A DNA stretch of 64,000 nucleotides, taken from IMG/VR virus record IMGVR_UViG_3300021185_003284, positions 49,072 to 113,071 of that record; one strand, written 5' to 3'. The notes beneath the pieces are model-generated. The model was not told the origin of the DNA, searched no databases, and saw only the letters and a program-made list of their open reading frames with translations. This document shows positions 29,402 through 39,900 of the stretch, piece after piece. Origin of the DNA: a virus. Each line of letters begins with the position of its first letter. Position 1 is the first letter of the stretch. Both the position numbers and the translations under genes were made by a program.

Positions 29402-30080
29402 CTACTTTACAACAGAGACAGAACAATATATAGTTAAATACAATACTTCAACAGATTCAGAATATAGAAATTCTATATTTACTGAACATATTTATCTACC
29501 ATTCTACAAGTTAGCAGAGAACATTATACATACATTTAAGTTTTACTACACCGATGTTGAAAAGATAGAGGATCTCAAACATGAGATAGTATCTGTCTTA
29601 CTGGAAGAAAAGATTATGAAATTTGACCCTACTAATGGAGCAAAGGCATACTCTTATTTTGGTACGATAGTTAAACGTTGGTTAATAAACTACAACAATA
29701 AGAATTATAAGAAGTTAAAACAGATAGGATCTTGGGATGACGTAGCAGACGGTTATGTACCTGAACAAAGAGACCTAAATACTGTAGGAATAACCTTAGC
29801 TCAATTTATTGACCGTTGGGTAGGCAGCTGTTATGAAGAGTTAGATGAGATGTTTAAGAAAGATCACGAAAAAAGAATCGCTGATGCTGTTTTAACATTA
29901 TTCAGAACTCGAAACGATCTAGAGATATTTAAGAAAAAAGCTCTCTACATATACATTAGAGAGATGACTGATTGCGATACCCCTAACCTCACGAGAGTTA
30001 TTACTAAACTTAAATTTAACTTTAAAGAAAAGTACCAAAAACTTTATGATGAAGGATTAATCTCAAATAAAGTGTTATAA
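29376..30080 (+). CDS. gp55: T4 gp55-like late sigma factor
   Basis: The 234-aa product has a region-2-like core: DLKHEIVSVLLEEKIMKFDP followed by NGAKAYSYFGTIVKRWLINY, which is the conserved (A)Y.YF..I.kR..I...NK pattern of T4-type gp55 late sigma factors. In T4, gp55 with gp33 and the sliding clamp directs host RNA polymerase to late promoters. I chose ATG at 29376; the longer frame from 29349 lies in the upstream gene. It stands directly before the structural module and a TATTTATA motif. It is longer than T4 gp55 (185 aa). Confidence 0.75.
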   Translation: MARKKAKANYFTTETEQYIVKYNTSTDSEYRNSIFTEHIYLPFYKLAENIIHTFKFYYTDVEKIEDLKHEIVSVLLEEKIMKFDPTNGAKAYSYFGTIVKRWLINYNNKNYKKLKQIGSWDDVADGYVPEQRDLNTVGITLAQFIDRWVGSCYEELDEMFKKDHEKRIADAVLTLFRTRNDLEIFKKKALYIYIREMTDCDTPNLTRVITKLKFNFKEKYQKLYDEGLISNKVL

Positions 30081-30081
30081 T

Positions 30082-30090
30082 CTATTTATA
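30082..30090 (+). promoter_or_regulatory. TATTTATA-type motif before structural module
   Basis: CTATTTATA lies just after the sigma-factor stop codon and 17 nt before the first gene of the structural module. It is a candidate late control site. Confidence 0.5.
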
Positions 30091-30107
30091 TAAAAGTATA
30101 TAATACT

Positions 30108-30485
30108 ATGAGTTTAGATAAAGAAATATTTAAAGGTAAAACTCTATCAGATCTATTTGGAGAAATTTATGATAACTCCAAAGAAACTAAAGGACAGGTA
30201 AAAGCACTTATAGGAGAATTAAAACCTCTTATTGAGAATATCGGAGACGCTACTCTAATAGTACCTATGATTAAAGAGTACATGGAGATTGGTGTTAAGA
30301 ATGACGATGCTCTTATTAAACTAGCAACTATCATTCAACGTATAGAAAGTGCACAAGCAAAAGGAGAAAGCGGAGAGTTTGACTTCTCTGAGTTACAGGA
30401 TTTATTAGAGGAGCAAGAAGCTCTAGAGAATGAGATAGAAGAAGTACCAACTAAAAAAGAAGAAGAAACAGACAAAGATGTTTAA
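30108..30485 (+). CDS. conserved T4-like hypothetical protein (125 aa)
   Basis: The helical, acidic 125-aa protein starts SLDKEIFKGKTLSDLFGEIY and ends in a Glu/Asp/Lys-rich tail. The pattern resembles a conserved but unnamed protein that precedes baseplate genes in T4-like cyanophages, as I recall it. It overlaps the next gene by 8 nt. A role in assembly or late transcription is possible but not shown. Confidence 0.6.
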   Translation: MSLDKEIFKGKTLSDLFGEIYDNSKETKGQVKALIGELKPLIENIGDATLIVPMIKEYMEIGVKNDDALIKLATIIQRIESAQAKGESGEFDFSELQDLLEEQEALENEIEEVPTKKEEETDKDV

Positions 30486-31623
30486 ATCATTCGGAAACGC
30501 TTCGGCAGGTAGCGGTGGAGGAAACGGAACATCATCAAATAGCTCTATATTTGCTAGAGTAGTAGATGTTATTCAAGATTCATTTCATCCTGAATATGAA
30601 GATAAAGGATCTTCAAACGCACTGTACGGACTATTTTACAGAGAACTACACGTACCGACTCTAGAGGATGGAGAACAACCTCTTAAGTTCGCCTACTGTG
30701 GTATATCCGAATTTAAAAAGATACCCTTAAAGAATGAGATAGTTAGAGTAGAAAAACTTCCCTCTGACGAACGTACACCACAGGATCCAACTAAAACTAA
30801 GATGTACTGGACAGCTATAGTAGGAGTATGGAACTCTCCTCATCACAATGCTGCTCCAGACACACTACAGTCAGGTGAAGGATCATCTGTAGATCTAGGT
30901 GAATACTTTGTTGAAAAAGAGAACGTACCACCTATTCAAGCCTTTCCAGGAGACGTATTAATGGAAAGTAGATTTGGGTCTACACTTAGACTAGGAGGTA
31001 CTAAATACGATACTAATATATTTACAGACGACAGTAATGACGGAATTCCATATGTTATACTTTCAAACGGACAAAAAGAACCAGAGGACGGAGTAACACC
31101 TGTTATAGAAGATATCAATGATGATCCAAACTCACTATATATGGGAGCAGATCATAAGTTTGAACTTACTCAAGCAAACGATAAACGTGACGCATGGGAT
31201 TCCGAACCAGATAAAGCAGATGCATTTAAAGGTAATCAAGTAATTCTTAATGGAGGGAGACTGTTCTTCAATGCTAAAGAAGAAGGAATATTTTTATCTG
31301 CAGTTGAAGGTATAGGTTTAAACGGAAAGGTAGTAGGAATAGATGGAGAAGAGTACGTAGCACTAGACGCTACAAAGGTATACTTAGGTACAGATGCATT
31401 TAAAGAGATAGAGCCTGTGCTCTTAGGTCAAACTTCGATAGACTGGTTAGATGATTTTATATCTCAATTCGAAACCCTTTGTAAGAGTATAGCTACATCA
31501 CCACCTGCACCTCCTGCATTCGTAGCAAAGCAGATAGCTACAGCAAATTCAATAGTACCGGTAATACCGCAGTTAAAGAGTTTATTAAAACAACTATTAT
31601 CTAAAAAAGTATACACAGAATAA
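30478..31623 (+). CDS. baseplate-associated structural protein (gp5-like region)
   Basis: The 381-aa protein has a Gly/Ser-rich N-terminus, an OB-like beta region (IFARVVDVIQDSFHPEYED), and AFPGDVLMESRFGSTLRLGG near residues 157-176. That GD.l.egrfG..irlg pattern belongs to T4-like baseplate/hub proteins of marine phages. It carries no visible lysozyme domain. It lies directly before other baseplate genes and overlaps the next start by one base. Confidence 0.65.
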   Translation: MFKSFGNASAGSGGGNGTSSNSSIFARVVDVIQDSFHPEYEDKGSSNALYGLFYRELHVPTLEDGEQPLKFAYCGISEFKKIPLKNEIVRVEKLPSDERTPQDPTKTKMYWTAIVGVWNSPHHNAAPDTLQSGEGSSVDLGEYFVEKENVPPIQAFPGDVLMESRFGSTLRLGGTKYDTNIFTDDSNDGIPYVILSNGQKEPEDGVTPVIEDINDDPNSLYMGADHKFELTQANDKRDAWDSEPDKADAFKGNQVILNGGRLFFNAKEEGIFLSAVEGIGLNGKVVGIDGEEYVALDATKVYLGTDAFKEIEPVLLGQTSIDWLDDFISQFETLCKSIATSPPAPPAFVAKQIATANSIVPVIPQLKSLLKQLLSKKVYTE

Positions 31624-32879
31624 TGCCATACGTTAATATACCCGATTCCGGACTTCATGGTACCATCGCTAAAATAGTTGGCAAGATGATGGGTGGGGTA
31701 ATGTCAAAGGTAATACAGAACTCTACCAACATAACTAATTCACTCAATAGAAAAGGATGCCCGACAGGGCCGGAGACAGATAGGTTAAGAAAGAAACTAA
31801 ATCAAAATCAAAAATCTCTCCAACAAGTACAGAGCCGTATATCAAAATTTAAAGCTATACCCGGTAAATTAAAACCACCATTAGGGGGACTAAAAGCAGC
31901 TTTAAAAATTATACTTACTTTACCAATTCCACAAGGTATAGGTATTCCACCAGGACCTGCTGGGGGTCTTATTATTGGTTTACCAATAAACATTACAACT
32001 AAGTATGCAGATACTATGCATCTACTAAAGGAGTTTATTAAGCAAATTGACGAAATTATAGTAGCTATAGAAGCAGTATTAGATACTCCATCAGCATCAT
32101 TAAAGAGTTTACAACGTAACTTAGGATCAGCAGACACAGCCGTTAAATGCTGTGAAATAGAAGCAGCACTACAAAAACAACTCGACAATGGAGATTTAAC
32201 TCAAACAGATATAGACGATCTTGGACTTTCAGATGATGACGGAGACTTAATCTTCTCCTCTCTAGGACCTAAGCTTCTTGCTTCTGTATCCAATAAAGGA
32301 TTAACTAACAGTAGTAAAGATAGTTTAAAATCTAAAAGTGATTTAAACAAAAAAGGAAAATGGTTACTTAAGAACCCAATATCTTCAAACGCTGACGGTG
32401 GGGATATTATATATCTTGTGAATGACCAAGTTAAGTATAATAATGTAGAGTACATATGCATTAAAGGGCATACCTCTTCATTAGAAAATATACCCCCTAC
32501 AGCTGAATTCTGGAGTACATTAGATTCTGCTGTAAATAAAGGGGTAAGCGACCTTCTATCTGGAATTAGAAAGATAGAGGATAGCAATATTAATTCTAAT
32601 ACCAAAGACCTTATTAAAGGCCTATTAGATAATTTTGCTAATATAGGGGAAGGTAAAGCAGGTATTAATTCTAAGTTCTTTCATACAGGCCCTGATGGTA
32701 TTGTATATGAATTAAGAATAAAGAATGATCCACAAGCACCACCTATTGCCCCTAGACGATACGCAGTAGCAATAAATCCTGACGGAGCAGAGATGTTTGT
32801 CGGTGATAAATCCTTTGCTTCTGACGTAGAAGTATTATTAAATGAAATAAAATTTAGAATAGACAACCAACTTTCATAA
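31623..32879 (+). CDS. structural protein with CBM5/12-like chitin-binding insert
   Basis: The 418-aa protein has a helical N-terminus and a hydrophobic, Pro/Gly-rich stretch near residues 80-120 (IPQGIGIPPGPAGGLIIGLP). At about 265-300 it has a segment with the pattern of carbohydrate-binding modules 5/12 (IYLVNDQVKYNNVEYICIKG, then HTSS, then W). Such modules bind chitin or other surface glycans. Its place among baseplate genes suggests a baseplate or tail protein with a glycan-binding insert. The main fold is unrecognised. Confidence 0.6.
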   Translation: MPYVNIPDSGLHGTIAKIVGKMMGGVMSKVIQNSTNITNSLNRKGCPTGPETDRLRKKLNQNQKSLQQVQSRISKFKAIPGKLKPPLGGLKAALKIILTLPIPQGIGIPPGPAGGLIIGLPINITTKYADTMHLLKEFIKQIDEIIVAIEAVLDTPSASLKSLQRNLGSADTAVKCCEIEAALQKQLDNGDLTQTDIDDLGLSDDDGDLIFSSLGPKLLASVSNKGLTNSSKDSLKSKSDLNKKGKWLLKNPISSNADGGDIIYLVNDQVKYNNVEYICIKGHTSSLENIPPTAEFWSTLDSAVNKGVSDLLSGIRKIEDSNINSNTKDLIKGLLDNFANIGEGKAGINSKFFHTGPDGIVYELRIKNDPQAPPIAPRRYAVAINPDGAEMFVGDKSFASDVEVLLNEIKFRIDNQLS

Positions 32880-32884
32880 ACAAA

Positions 32885-32893
32885 CTATTTATA
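32885..32893 (+). promoter_or_regulatory. TATTTATA-type motif
   Basis: CTATTTATA lies 3 nt before the ATG at 32897, within the 17-nt gap after the upstream gene. Confidence 0.4.
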
Positions 32894-32896
32894 TAT

Positions 32897-33322
32897 ATGA
32901 AACTCGATCAATTACGTACAATAATAAGAGAAGAAGTTAAGTCTGCTGTTAAAGAAGAGTTGCAAGATATGCTTAATGAAGCAGTTAAAGCAGCATCTAC
33001 ACCAACAAAACAGACTCCAACAACATACTCTCCAGTTACACAGAAGGACATAAGCAAGACGTGGTCGACTGGAAAGATTAATCAAGGTACAGTTCCTTTA
33101 GAAGAGATGATAAATCAAACTAAATCCGAAATGACCAATGAAGATTACAAAACAATAATTAATGCTAATTCTACATCAGCACCAAACTTTGCACAAAGAC
33201 AGGCTACAGGTGGAGGAGGAGCAGGATTAGACTTAAGCACAATACCTGGATTCGATCCTAATAAAGCAAAAGCAATTTTAGCTAAAGCTAATGAATCATC
33301 CAAGCAAAGAGCAGGAGCATAA
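32897..33322 (+). CDS. putative capsid-tagged protein (N-terminal IRE motif, 141 aa)
   Basis: The product begins MKLDQLRTIIREEVKSAVKE, an amphipathic helix containing I-R-E, similar to the tag family at 46-64 kb. The remainder is low-complexity, rich in Thr, Gln and Ala with a Gly-rich turn (ATGGGGAGLDL). It lies between baseplate genes, so it could equally be a coiled-coil structural protein whose start resembles the tag by chance. Confidence 0.55.
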   Translation: MKLDQLRTIIREEVKSAVKEELQDMLNEAVKAASTPTKQTPTTYSPVTQKDISKTWSTGKINQGTVPLEEMINQTKSEMTNEDYKTIINANSTSAPNFAQRQATGGGGAGLDLSTIPGFDPNKAKAILAKANESSKQRAGA

Positions 33323-33325
33323 GAT

Positions 33326-33736
33326 ATGGCATTCGAAGTTAAAAAAATAGATCCATTAGACCTACAGCCTAGAAAAGCTGTCGGTGTGCAGTTGCCATTT
33401 TCTGGTAAAAGTGTATTTAATGTAAACTACACTACAGAAGCGGCAATTAAGACTAATTTGATCAATTACTTTTTAACAGGTAGAGGCGAAAGATTTTTAA
33501 ATGTTAATTTTGGTAACTCACTTCAGAAACTAGTCTTTGACCAGTTAACTGAGAATAAAGTAAAAGAGATAGATGCACTAGTTAAGGCAGATCTAGCATT
33601 CTATTTTCCTAGGGTAGAACCAGTAGAAATTAACACACTTGGAATACCGGATAACAATACTGTTCAATTCTCTATGAGGTATAAGGTAAAAAATACCAAC
33701 ATAGAAGATGAGGTGGTAATTAATTTTGAACAATAA
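33326..33736 (+). CDS. gp25: baseplate wedge protein, GPW/gp25 family
   Basis: The 136-aa protein matches the GPW/gp25 family in length (T4 gp25 is 132 aa). It also has the key segment NYFLTGRGERFLNVNFG near residues 48-64, which corresponds to the LT..GER....FG signature. Gp25 forms the wedge core that starts sheath assembly. It overlaps the gp6-like gene by one base, the usual neighbour. Confidence 0.9.
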   Translation: MAFEVKKIDPLDLQPRKAVGVQLPFSGKSVFNVNYTTEAAIKTNLINYFLTGRGERFLNVNFGNSLQKLVFDQLTENKVKEIDALVKADLAFYFPRVEPVEINTLGIPDNNTVQFSMRYKVKNTNIEDEVVINFEQ

Positions 33737-35556
33737 TGGCTGAACAAAGAGACATAAAATATGTAAACAGAGAGTTCGGTGACTTTAAAGAACAGTTAGT
33801 AGAGTTTGCGAAAAGCTATTTTCCAGACAGCTATAATGACTTTAATGAAACAGCCCCTGGAATGATGTTTATTGAAATGGCATCATACGTTGGTGATGTA
33901 CTCTCTTTTTATCAAGACACACAATTACAAGAAACATTTCTTCAACACGCTCAGAACCCTGCTAATCTATATTCTTTAGCATACATGATGGGCTATAATC
34001 CTAGAGTGACTTCAGCTGCTACTGCTGATATATTAGTAGAGCAAAAAGTACAAGCACTTTCTGGAAGCAGCTATACACCCGATTGGGACCAAGCTATCAA
34101 AGTACATGAAAACAGTACTATTAAATCCACCTCAGAAGGAAACTCTTCTTTTATAATACAGGATACCGTAGACTTTAAATTTTCTAGTTCTTATGATCCT
34201 ACAGATATTAAAATATCATCAGTAGATGATAGTAATAATCCTGCAGAATATATATTAAGTAAGAAGGTTACAGCAATGTCAGGCGTAATAAACACTACTA
34301 CATCTACATTTGCTTCAGCAGAGAAATTTGCAACAGTAAACATAACAGATACTAACATAATTAAAGTATTAGATGTTACCGACAGTGACGGTAAAACATG
34401 GACAGAAGTTCCTTTCTTAGGACAGGACACAGTATTTGATGAACAACAAAACACATCTACTGATAACGCTTTAGTTCCATCTTTAATGCAACTAAAAAAA
34501 GTACCTAGAAGATTCGTAACAAGGTTTACCTCTAAAGGGGTTATGCAAATACAGTTTGGAGCAGGAATAATTGGCTCATCAGACGACCAGTTTCTTCCAG
34601 ACCCACAAAATATAAAGAAGTTCGGAGACAAACAAGCAGTTGAACAAATCGATAGAGCATTTGATCCATCTAACTTCTTATTTACTAGAACATATGGTTT
34701 AGCACCAAGTAATACAACATTAACTATAAGATACCTTACTGGCGGTGGAGTAGAGTCTAATGCACCTGCCAATTCAATAACTGAAAAAGATGTAGTTACC
34801 ACCACAGCAACTGATTCAACTTTCCTTGACACATTAACGTTTAACAACGAGAAACCTGCATCCGGAGGTAAAGATGGAGATACAGTAGAAGAGTTGAGAC
34901 AAAATTCTCTTAAGTCATTTAGTGAACAAAAGAGAGCTGTTACTACATCTGATTATACAGTTAGAGCATTATCTCTACCACCTCAGTTTGGTTCTGTAGC
35001 AAAAGCATTTGTAACTCGAGAGTTTAATCAAAATAGTATTAAATCTCCTCTCGACAGTAATCCTTTAGCACTAGCACTTTATATATTAGCGTATGACAAT
35101 AGTGGAAAACTAATTACTGCATCGACTTCTTTAAAGAATAACTTAAAAAAGTATCTCACTGAGTATATGATGATAACAGATGCGATTGATATTAAAGATG
35201 CATTTATTATAAACGTAGAAGTAAAATTTGAAGTTCTCACATTACCTAATTATGCATCAAGAGACGTACTTTTAAACTGTACTAATAAACTAAAAGATTA
35301 TTTTAAGACAAGTAAGAGAGATATAAATGGTCCTATCAATACATCTAATGTATTTACAGTACTTGACTCTGTAAAAGGTGTACAGACAGTTAAGTCAGTA
35401 GACATATTCAATAAAGCAGGAGGTAATTACTCAGGTTTCGGATATGATGTAGAAGGAGCAACCAAAGGAGGAGTAGTTTATCCTTCTTATGACCCTTGTA
35501 TTTTTGAAATTAAATATCCCGATATAGATATATCAGGGAGAGTAACAACAACATAA
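33736..35556 (+). CDS. gp6: baseplate wedge protein, gp6-like
   Basis: The 606-aa protein starts with the pattern of T4-type gp6/baseplate J-related wedge proteins: a FN.TAPGMM.IE..SYVGDVLSFY segment at about residues 35-59, then AHNPANLYSLAYMMGY-like residues. T4 gp6 is 660 aa and forms the ring of the baseplate wedge with gp7 and gp53. It is coupled to gp25, as in related phages. A region near residue 310 (KKFGDKQAVEQIDRAFDPSN) lies in the long central domain. Confidence 0.88.
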   Translation: MAEQRDIKYVNREFGDFKEQLVEFAKSYFPDSYNDFNETAPGMMFIEMASYVGDVLSFYQDTQLQETFLQHAQNPANLYSLAYMMGYNPRVTSAATADILVEQKVQALSGSSYTPDWDQAIKVHENSTIKSTSEGNSSFIIQDTVDFKFSSSYDPTDIKISSVDDSNNPAEYILSKKVTAMSGVINTTTSTFASAEKFATVNITDTNIIKVLDVTDSDGKTWTEVPFLGQDTVFDEQQNTSTDNALVPSLMQLKKVPRRFVTRFTSKGVMQIQFGAGIIGSSDDQFLPDPQNIKKFGDKQAVEQIDRAFDPSNFLFTRTYGLAPSNTTLTIRYLTGGGVESNAPANSITEKDVVTTTATDSTFLDTLTFNNEKPASGGKDGDTVEELRQNSLKSFSEQKRAVTTSDYTVRALSLPPQFGSVAKAFVTREFNQNSIKSPLDSNPLALALYILAYDNSGKLITASTSLKNNLKKYLTEYMMITDAIDIKDAFIINVEVKFEVLTLPNYASRDVLLNCTNKLKDYFKTSKRDINGPINTSNVFTVLDSVKGVQTVKSVDIFNKAGGNYSGFGYDVEGATKGGVVYPSYDPCIFEIKYPDIDISGRVTTT

Positions 35557-35557
35557 T

Positions 35558-36607
35558 ATGGCATTATTTAGAATATACCCCGAAAAAGATTCTCATATTT
35601 GGTCTGAACCAAATGTGGCAGGATTGTACGGTAATGCCGGTAAAGATCCAATATTAGAAATAGGAGGATATCCCGACGTTAATTTAACAGGAAGGACAAA
35701 CAGAACTCTAATACAGTTTAGACAATCGGATATTACAAGCAGTATAAATAATAAAGTAACAGGAGGATTTAGCGCAAGCCTACACCTATCCTTAGCTTCA
35801 GCTTCTGAAATACCGGACACCTTCACTATTAACTCTTATCCCCTATCTTCCTCCTGGACTAACGGTACAGGTCAAAGAACAGACAGTCCGCCTAATCTAG
35901 GAGGCTGTAGCTGGAAATATAAAGACGATTCAACAACAGAGTGGACTACACCTGGAGCAGATTATTTACCTACACCTACTACAAGTCAAGTTTTTGACTT
36001 AACATCTACATACGATATTAACATGGATGTTACGGAAGCCATAGAAGGAATGTACAGCGGTTCCTTAAGTAACAATGGGCTTCTTCTTAAAATTGAAGAT
36101 ACATATGAAAATTACACAACTGCCAGTGTAAACCTTAAGTACTATGGATCAGATACACATACTATTTTCCCTCCTTATTTAGAACTTAAATGGGACGATA
36201 CTGTATATAGTAGTTCTTTAACTGAATTAAATACCGACGTAGCAGTTATAAAAATTAAGAATCACAAACCAGAATACGTAGACTCAGATAAAGTTAGATT
36301 TAGAATTTCTGCCAGACCTAAATACCCAGCAAGAACATTCACTACATCTTCTATATACTTAACTGAATATAAACTTCCTATTAACTCCTATTGGGGCATA
36401 CAGGACGACTTTAGTCAGGAAATGATAGTAGAATTTGATACAACATACACTAAGATTAGCGCCGACAATGTAAGTAGTTACTTTGACATTTATATGGATT
36501 CACTTCAACCGGAAAGACATTATAAATTATTAGTTAAAACTACTTTAAATGGAAGCACTGTTGTCTTAGACAATAATAACATTTTTAAAGTAGTTAAGAA
36601 TGGCTAA
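35558..36607 (+). CDS. tail/baseplate structural protein, DNRLRE-like
   Basis: The beta-rich 349-aa protein starts ALFRIYPEKDSHIWSEPN and continues with ILEIGGYPDVNL...RTLIQF. This resembles DNRLRE-type beta-sandwich domains (D..i.....nyG....l.vg....rtlirF). The C-terminal half has alternating strands with many Tyr and Thr. Its position between gp6 and the 1007-aa protein suggests a baseplate or fibre-attachment role. Confidence 0.65.
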   Translation: MALFRIYPEKDSHIWSEPNVAGLYGNAGKDPILEIGGYPDVNLTGRTNRTLIQFRQSDITSSINNKVTGGFSASLHLSLASASEIPDTFTINSYPLSSSWTNGTGQRTDSPPNLGGCSWKYKDDSTTEWTTPGADYLPTPTTSQVFDLTSTYDINMDVTEAIEGMYSGSLSNNGLLLKIEDTYENYTTASVNLKYYGSDTHTIFPPYLELKWDDTVYSSSLTELNTDVAVIKIKNHKPEYVDSDKVRFRISARPKYPARTFTTSSIYLTEYKLPINSYWGIQDDFSQEMIVEFDTTYTKISADNVSSYFDIYMDSLQPERHYKLLVKTTLNGSTVVLDNNNIFKVVKNG

Positions 36608-36941
36608 GGAAATTTCAATTAAAAAAACTGTATACCAGAAAGATACCTTTGGTAAGGTGATCGATAGGTCTTTTAAGTCTTTTGTTCAACCAACAGCAGA
36701 AGACCAACAAGTTACTCTTGAACAATTCTTTAGCGATTACGACAGTCTTTTCTTAGAAATACCAGCAGAAGGAGATATACAATCACATACATATCTAATT
36801 AATAAAAGCTCAGAACTAGTAGATTTTGAAAAAGATACAACAGATATACAGCCTCTACTGGACGAAATTACACAGCTCAGAAATCAAATACTTGATTATC
36901 AAGAACAGTTAATTGAAGCTAATAAACCAGACATTGAATAG
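36600..36941 (+). CDS. small structural coiled-coil protein (113 aa)
   Basis: The 113-aa protein ends in a helix with heptad character (LLDEITQLRNQILDYQEQL, residues about 84-102). The first half is mixed. It overlaps the upstream gene by 8 nt and the downstream GTG by one base, so it is translated with the baseplate genes. No family assigned. Confidence 0.6.
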   Translation: MAKEISIKKTVYQKDTFGKVIDRSFKSFVQPTAEDQQVTLEQFFSDYDSLFLEIPAEGDIQSHTYLINKSSELVDFEKDTTDIQPLLDEITQLRNQILDYQEQLIEANKPDIE

Positions 36942-39900
36942 TGGCAGAGTTTAAATACAACATAGAACAGTTAGAGCTAAGTAGTTTAGCACAGTCTTCA
37001 AAGATTACTTTGAAAGACGGCAAACTTATTGGTACATTCGAGGTAGACAATGTATTTAATATCAATCAATCTAGAGTAGGAATAGGTGTATACTCTATTG
37101 ATAATACGCTACTCGATTATATACCAAATTATAAAGGGTACACATTTGGCCTTAACGCACAGATAGACGGAGATAGAGGAGCTTCTGTACTTACTATAGA
37201 TCCTGAACAGGATATAAAAAAGTTAAAATACGATACAGGTGATGTAAGATTAGTATATAACTTCACTAATAATCTTTTTTCTGAAAACCAAGAAGGCGGA
37301 GAATTTTTTGTACAAGAAATTTCTAGTGATAAAACAGAGTTAAAGTTATTAAGCTTATCGTTAGAAAGAGAACAGATATTAAATTACGTTAAAAGCTTAA
37401 AATCTAAGCTAAATGATAGTTCTTACTTTTCTCAATTTAGAGTTGACTTCGGTAACAACAGTAATAACGTAGGTATTAATGTAGATACGTTAGAAACTAA
37501 TGAGGGCTTAGTAGTATTAGTAAAATTATATTCCCCCTTATTAGACACAGTTTCTATAAAGGATAGTTTAACCATACAGGAAATAGTTAGCGATAGCTTA
37601 CTATACGAAATTACAGCTATCCCTTTTGTAGATACATTAGAAATACCATATATAAAAGGTCCTAACTTTTCTCTTGAGGAAGTAGATAAAGTAAATGAAC
37701 CCACACAATTTTTAAACTATAACGAATTATTTTCATATCCAGTTTCCGGTTCATATTATGAACTCTTCTCTCTCTTTAATAACGCTGGAGCAGAAATTGC
37801 TATTAATCATGAAGATTACGCTGACTTTATACATTTCTCTTCTGCCGAAGAAAGATTGCGTAACTTCCAATATAAGCTTCAGCTACTAGAAAGCTATGAA
37901 ACTTCGTTAAATACAATATCAGCATCAAATGCCACTGGAAACGGAAATTCAATCCAAACTGAAGTCTCCGGCAGTAACACATACTACGAAGGTTTAATTA
38001 GAGGGTTAGTAGATAATTTTGACCATTACGATAGATACCTTTATTATTCATCAGGATCAGAAGCATGGCCCAAGAGTACCTCAAAACGACCTTATGACAA
38101 CTACTCTACAACCTCTTCAACAAGTATAACTTGGTTTAATCAGCAACTAGTAACAGCATCAAACTTTGATGTAAGTAACTTTGATTTATTAGCTAACTCT
38201 ATTCCTACCTTTATAAGAGAAGGAAAAGAAAACGAACCGTACTTGATGTTTATTCATATGATTGCTCAACATTTTGACAATTTATGGATATACTTTAAAG
38301 CAGTAGGGGATAAGTATGATGCTGATAACAGACTTAATTTTGGAGTCAGTAAAGATATAGTTAGGGAGGTAGTAGAATCATTTGGTATAAACTTATATAA
38401 TAGTAATCAAAACGCTGACAATTTATTCTCTATGTTTCTAGGTGCTACACCTGAAACTGGAAGTGAGAATATTAATACAATGTCTATAGCAACATCTGCA
38501 TCCTTCAATAATGGATCAACAGATTTAGAATACTTACAACCAGTCCCTAAGAGCGATTATGAAAAGGAAGTATATAAGCGAATATACCATAACTTACCCC
38601 ACTTAGTAAAAACTAAAGGTACTGAAAGAGGGTTAAGAGCATTAATAAATTGCTTCGGTATACCGGAAAGTATATTAAGCATTAAGACATTTGGAGGTTC
38701 ATTAATAGACGAACCAATGTTCGGAGCTAATAATCCACATACCTCTAGTTTATATATTTCAAACAGTGTAAATTATAGAAGCGGCTCTACAAAGATAAGA
38801 ACAGACAATACAGGGAGCTATACCTCAGGAAGTACTCTATCTCAGTTCGTATCTATAGAGCAGAGAAATAAAATATATACTGACGATACCCATAATGTAG
38901 AGGTTGGATTTGATATTTCTCATGGTACTAATGAACATATTATTCGTAAGATATCTAGTAGCTACGACATCGATTCTTATATTGGAGATCCAAGAAGAAG
39001 GTACGAAGAGGGTTACCCTGAATTAGATGCTCTAAGAGAAAAAGTAATCAATGACGGAATCGATTGGGACGACATTACTAACCGATGGGAATCAGGCTCT
39101 TGGGCTTGGGAAGATGAATTAGCATTTACTAAGTCTCCTAAGTCTTTTGTTAGACTATTAAAGTTTTTTGACAGTTCTATCTTTAAGATTATTAAGGACT
39201 TCGTTCCTGCAAGAGGAAAGGTAGATACAGGTATAATAATCAAATCGAATAATTTAGGTAGAAGCAAAGCTAAACAAGTAGAGGTATCTTTTACAAATGA
39301 AATACATACAGCCTCAATACTAACCAACACAGTTACTGGAAGCATTGGTGGAATATATGACTCTTCTGGGAGCTTCGACTACACTACTAATTACAACGCA
39401 CATGTAATGACCCCTCTTGGCCCTGCCAGTAGAAACATTACTGATGAATCTCCAATGTTTAACGGAGAATTAAGTGGCTCGTTAATAGTAGCTACGGATG
39501 GAGAAGTAGGAAGTAAGAATCCATTTCTTGATTTAGCACAACCATTAATTGAGTTAGATATTACAGTATTTAACTTCTCACTACCGCCTCCACCGGCCTG
39601 TGTTATTGCTCTTACAGGAAGCTATATAGGTGAAGCTTATACTATAGGTGTAGTTGATGAAGCAGATTACGACGAAACAGTTGCTATAACCTATCCATTA
39701 GCAGTTGCTAATATTACAAGTTCTTATAACTTTGCTCACGATTTCGACGTATATGAATTCTTTACTATTGAAGCAAACGCAACATATAGTGATACATACT
39801 ATGACGGAACCTTCGGAGCATACGGTGCGAACTTTACAGGATGGTATGATAAGAATGATGGAACCGGTAATTTAATATCAACTAATAACCCACTTACTAT

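Noticed and set aside
32201-32605. Minus-strand ORFs in 31.8-32.9 kb
   Set aside because: They lie opposite a continuous structural gene. No promoter, no start context and no recognisable motif.
34191-34847. 218-aa minus-strand ORF inside the gp6-like gene
   Set aside because: It is a shadow of a strongly conserved + strand gene and has Val/Ser-rich low-information sequence and no start signal.
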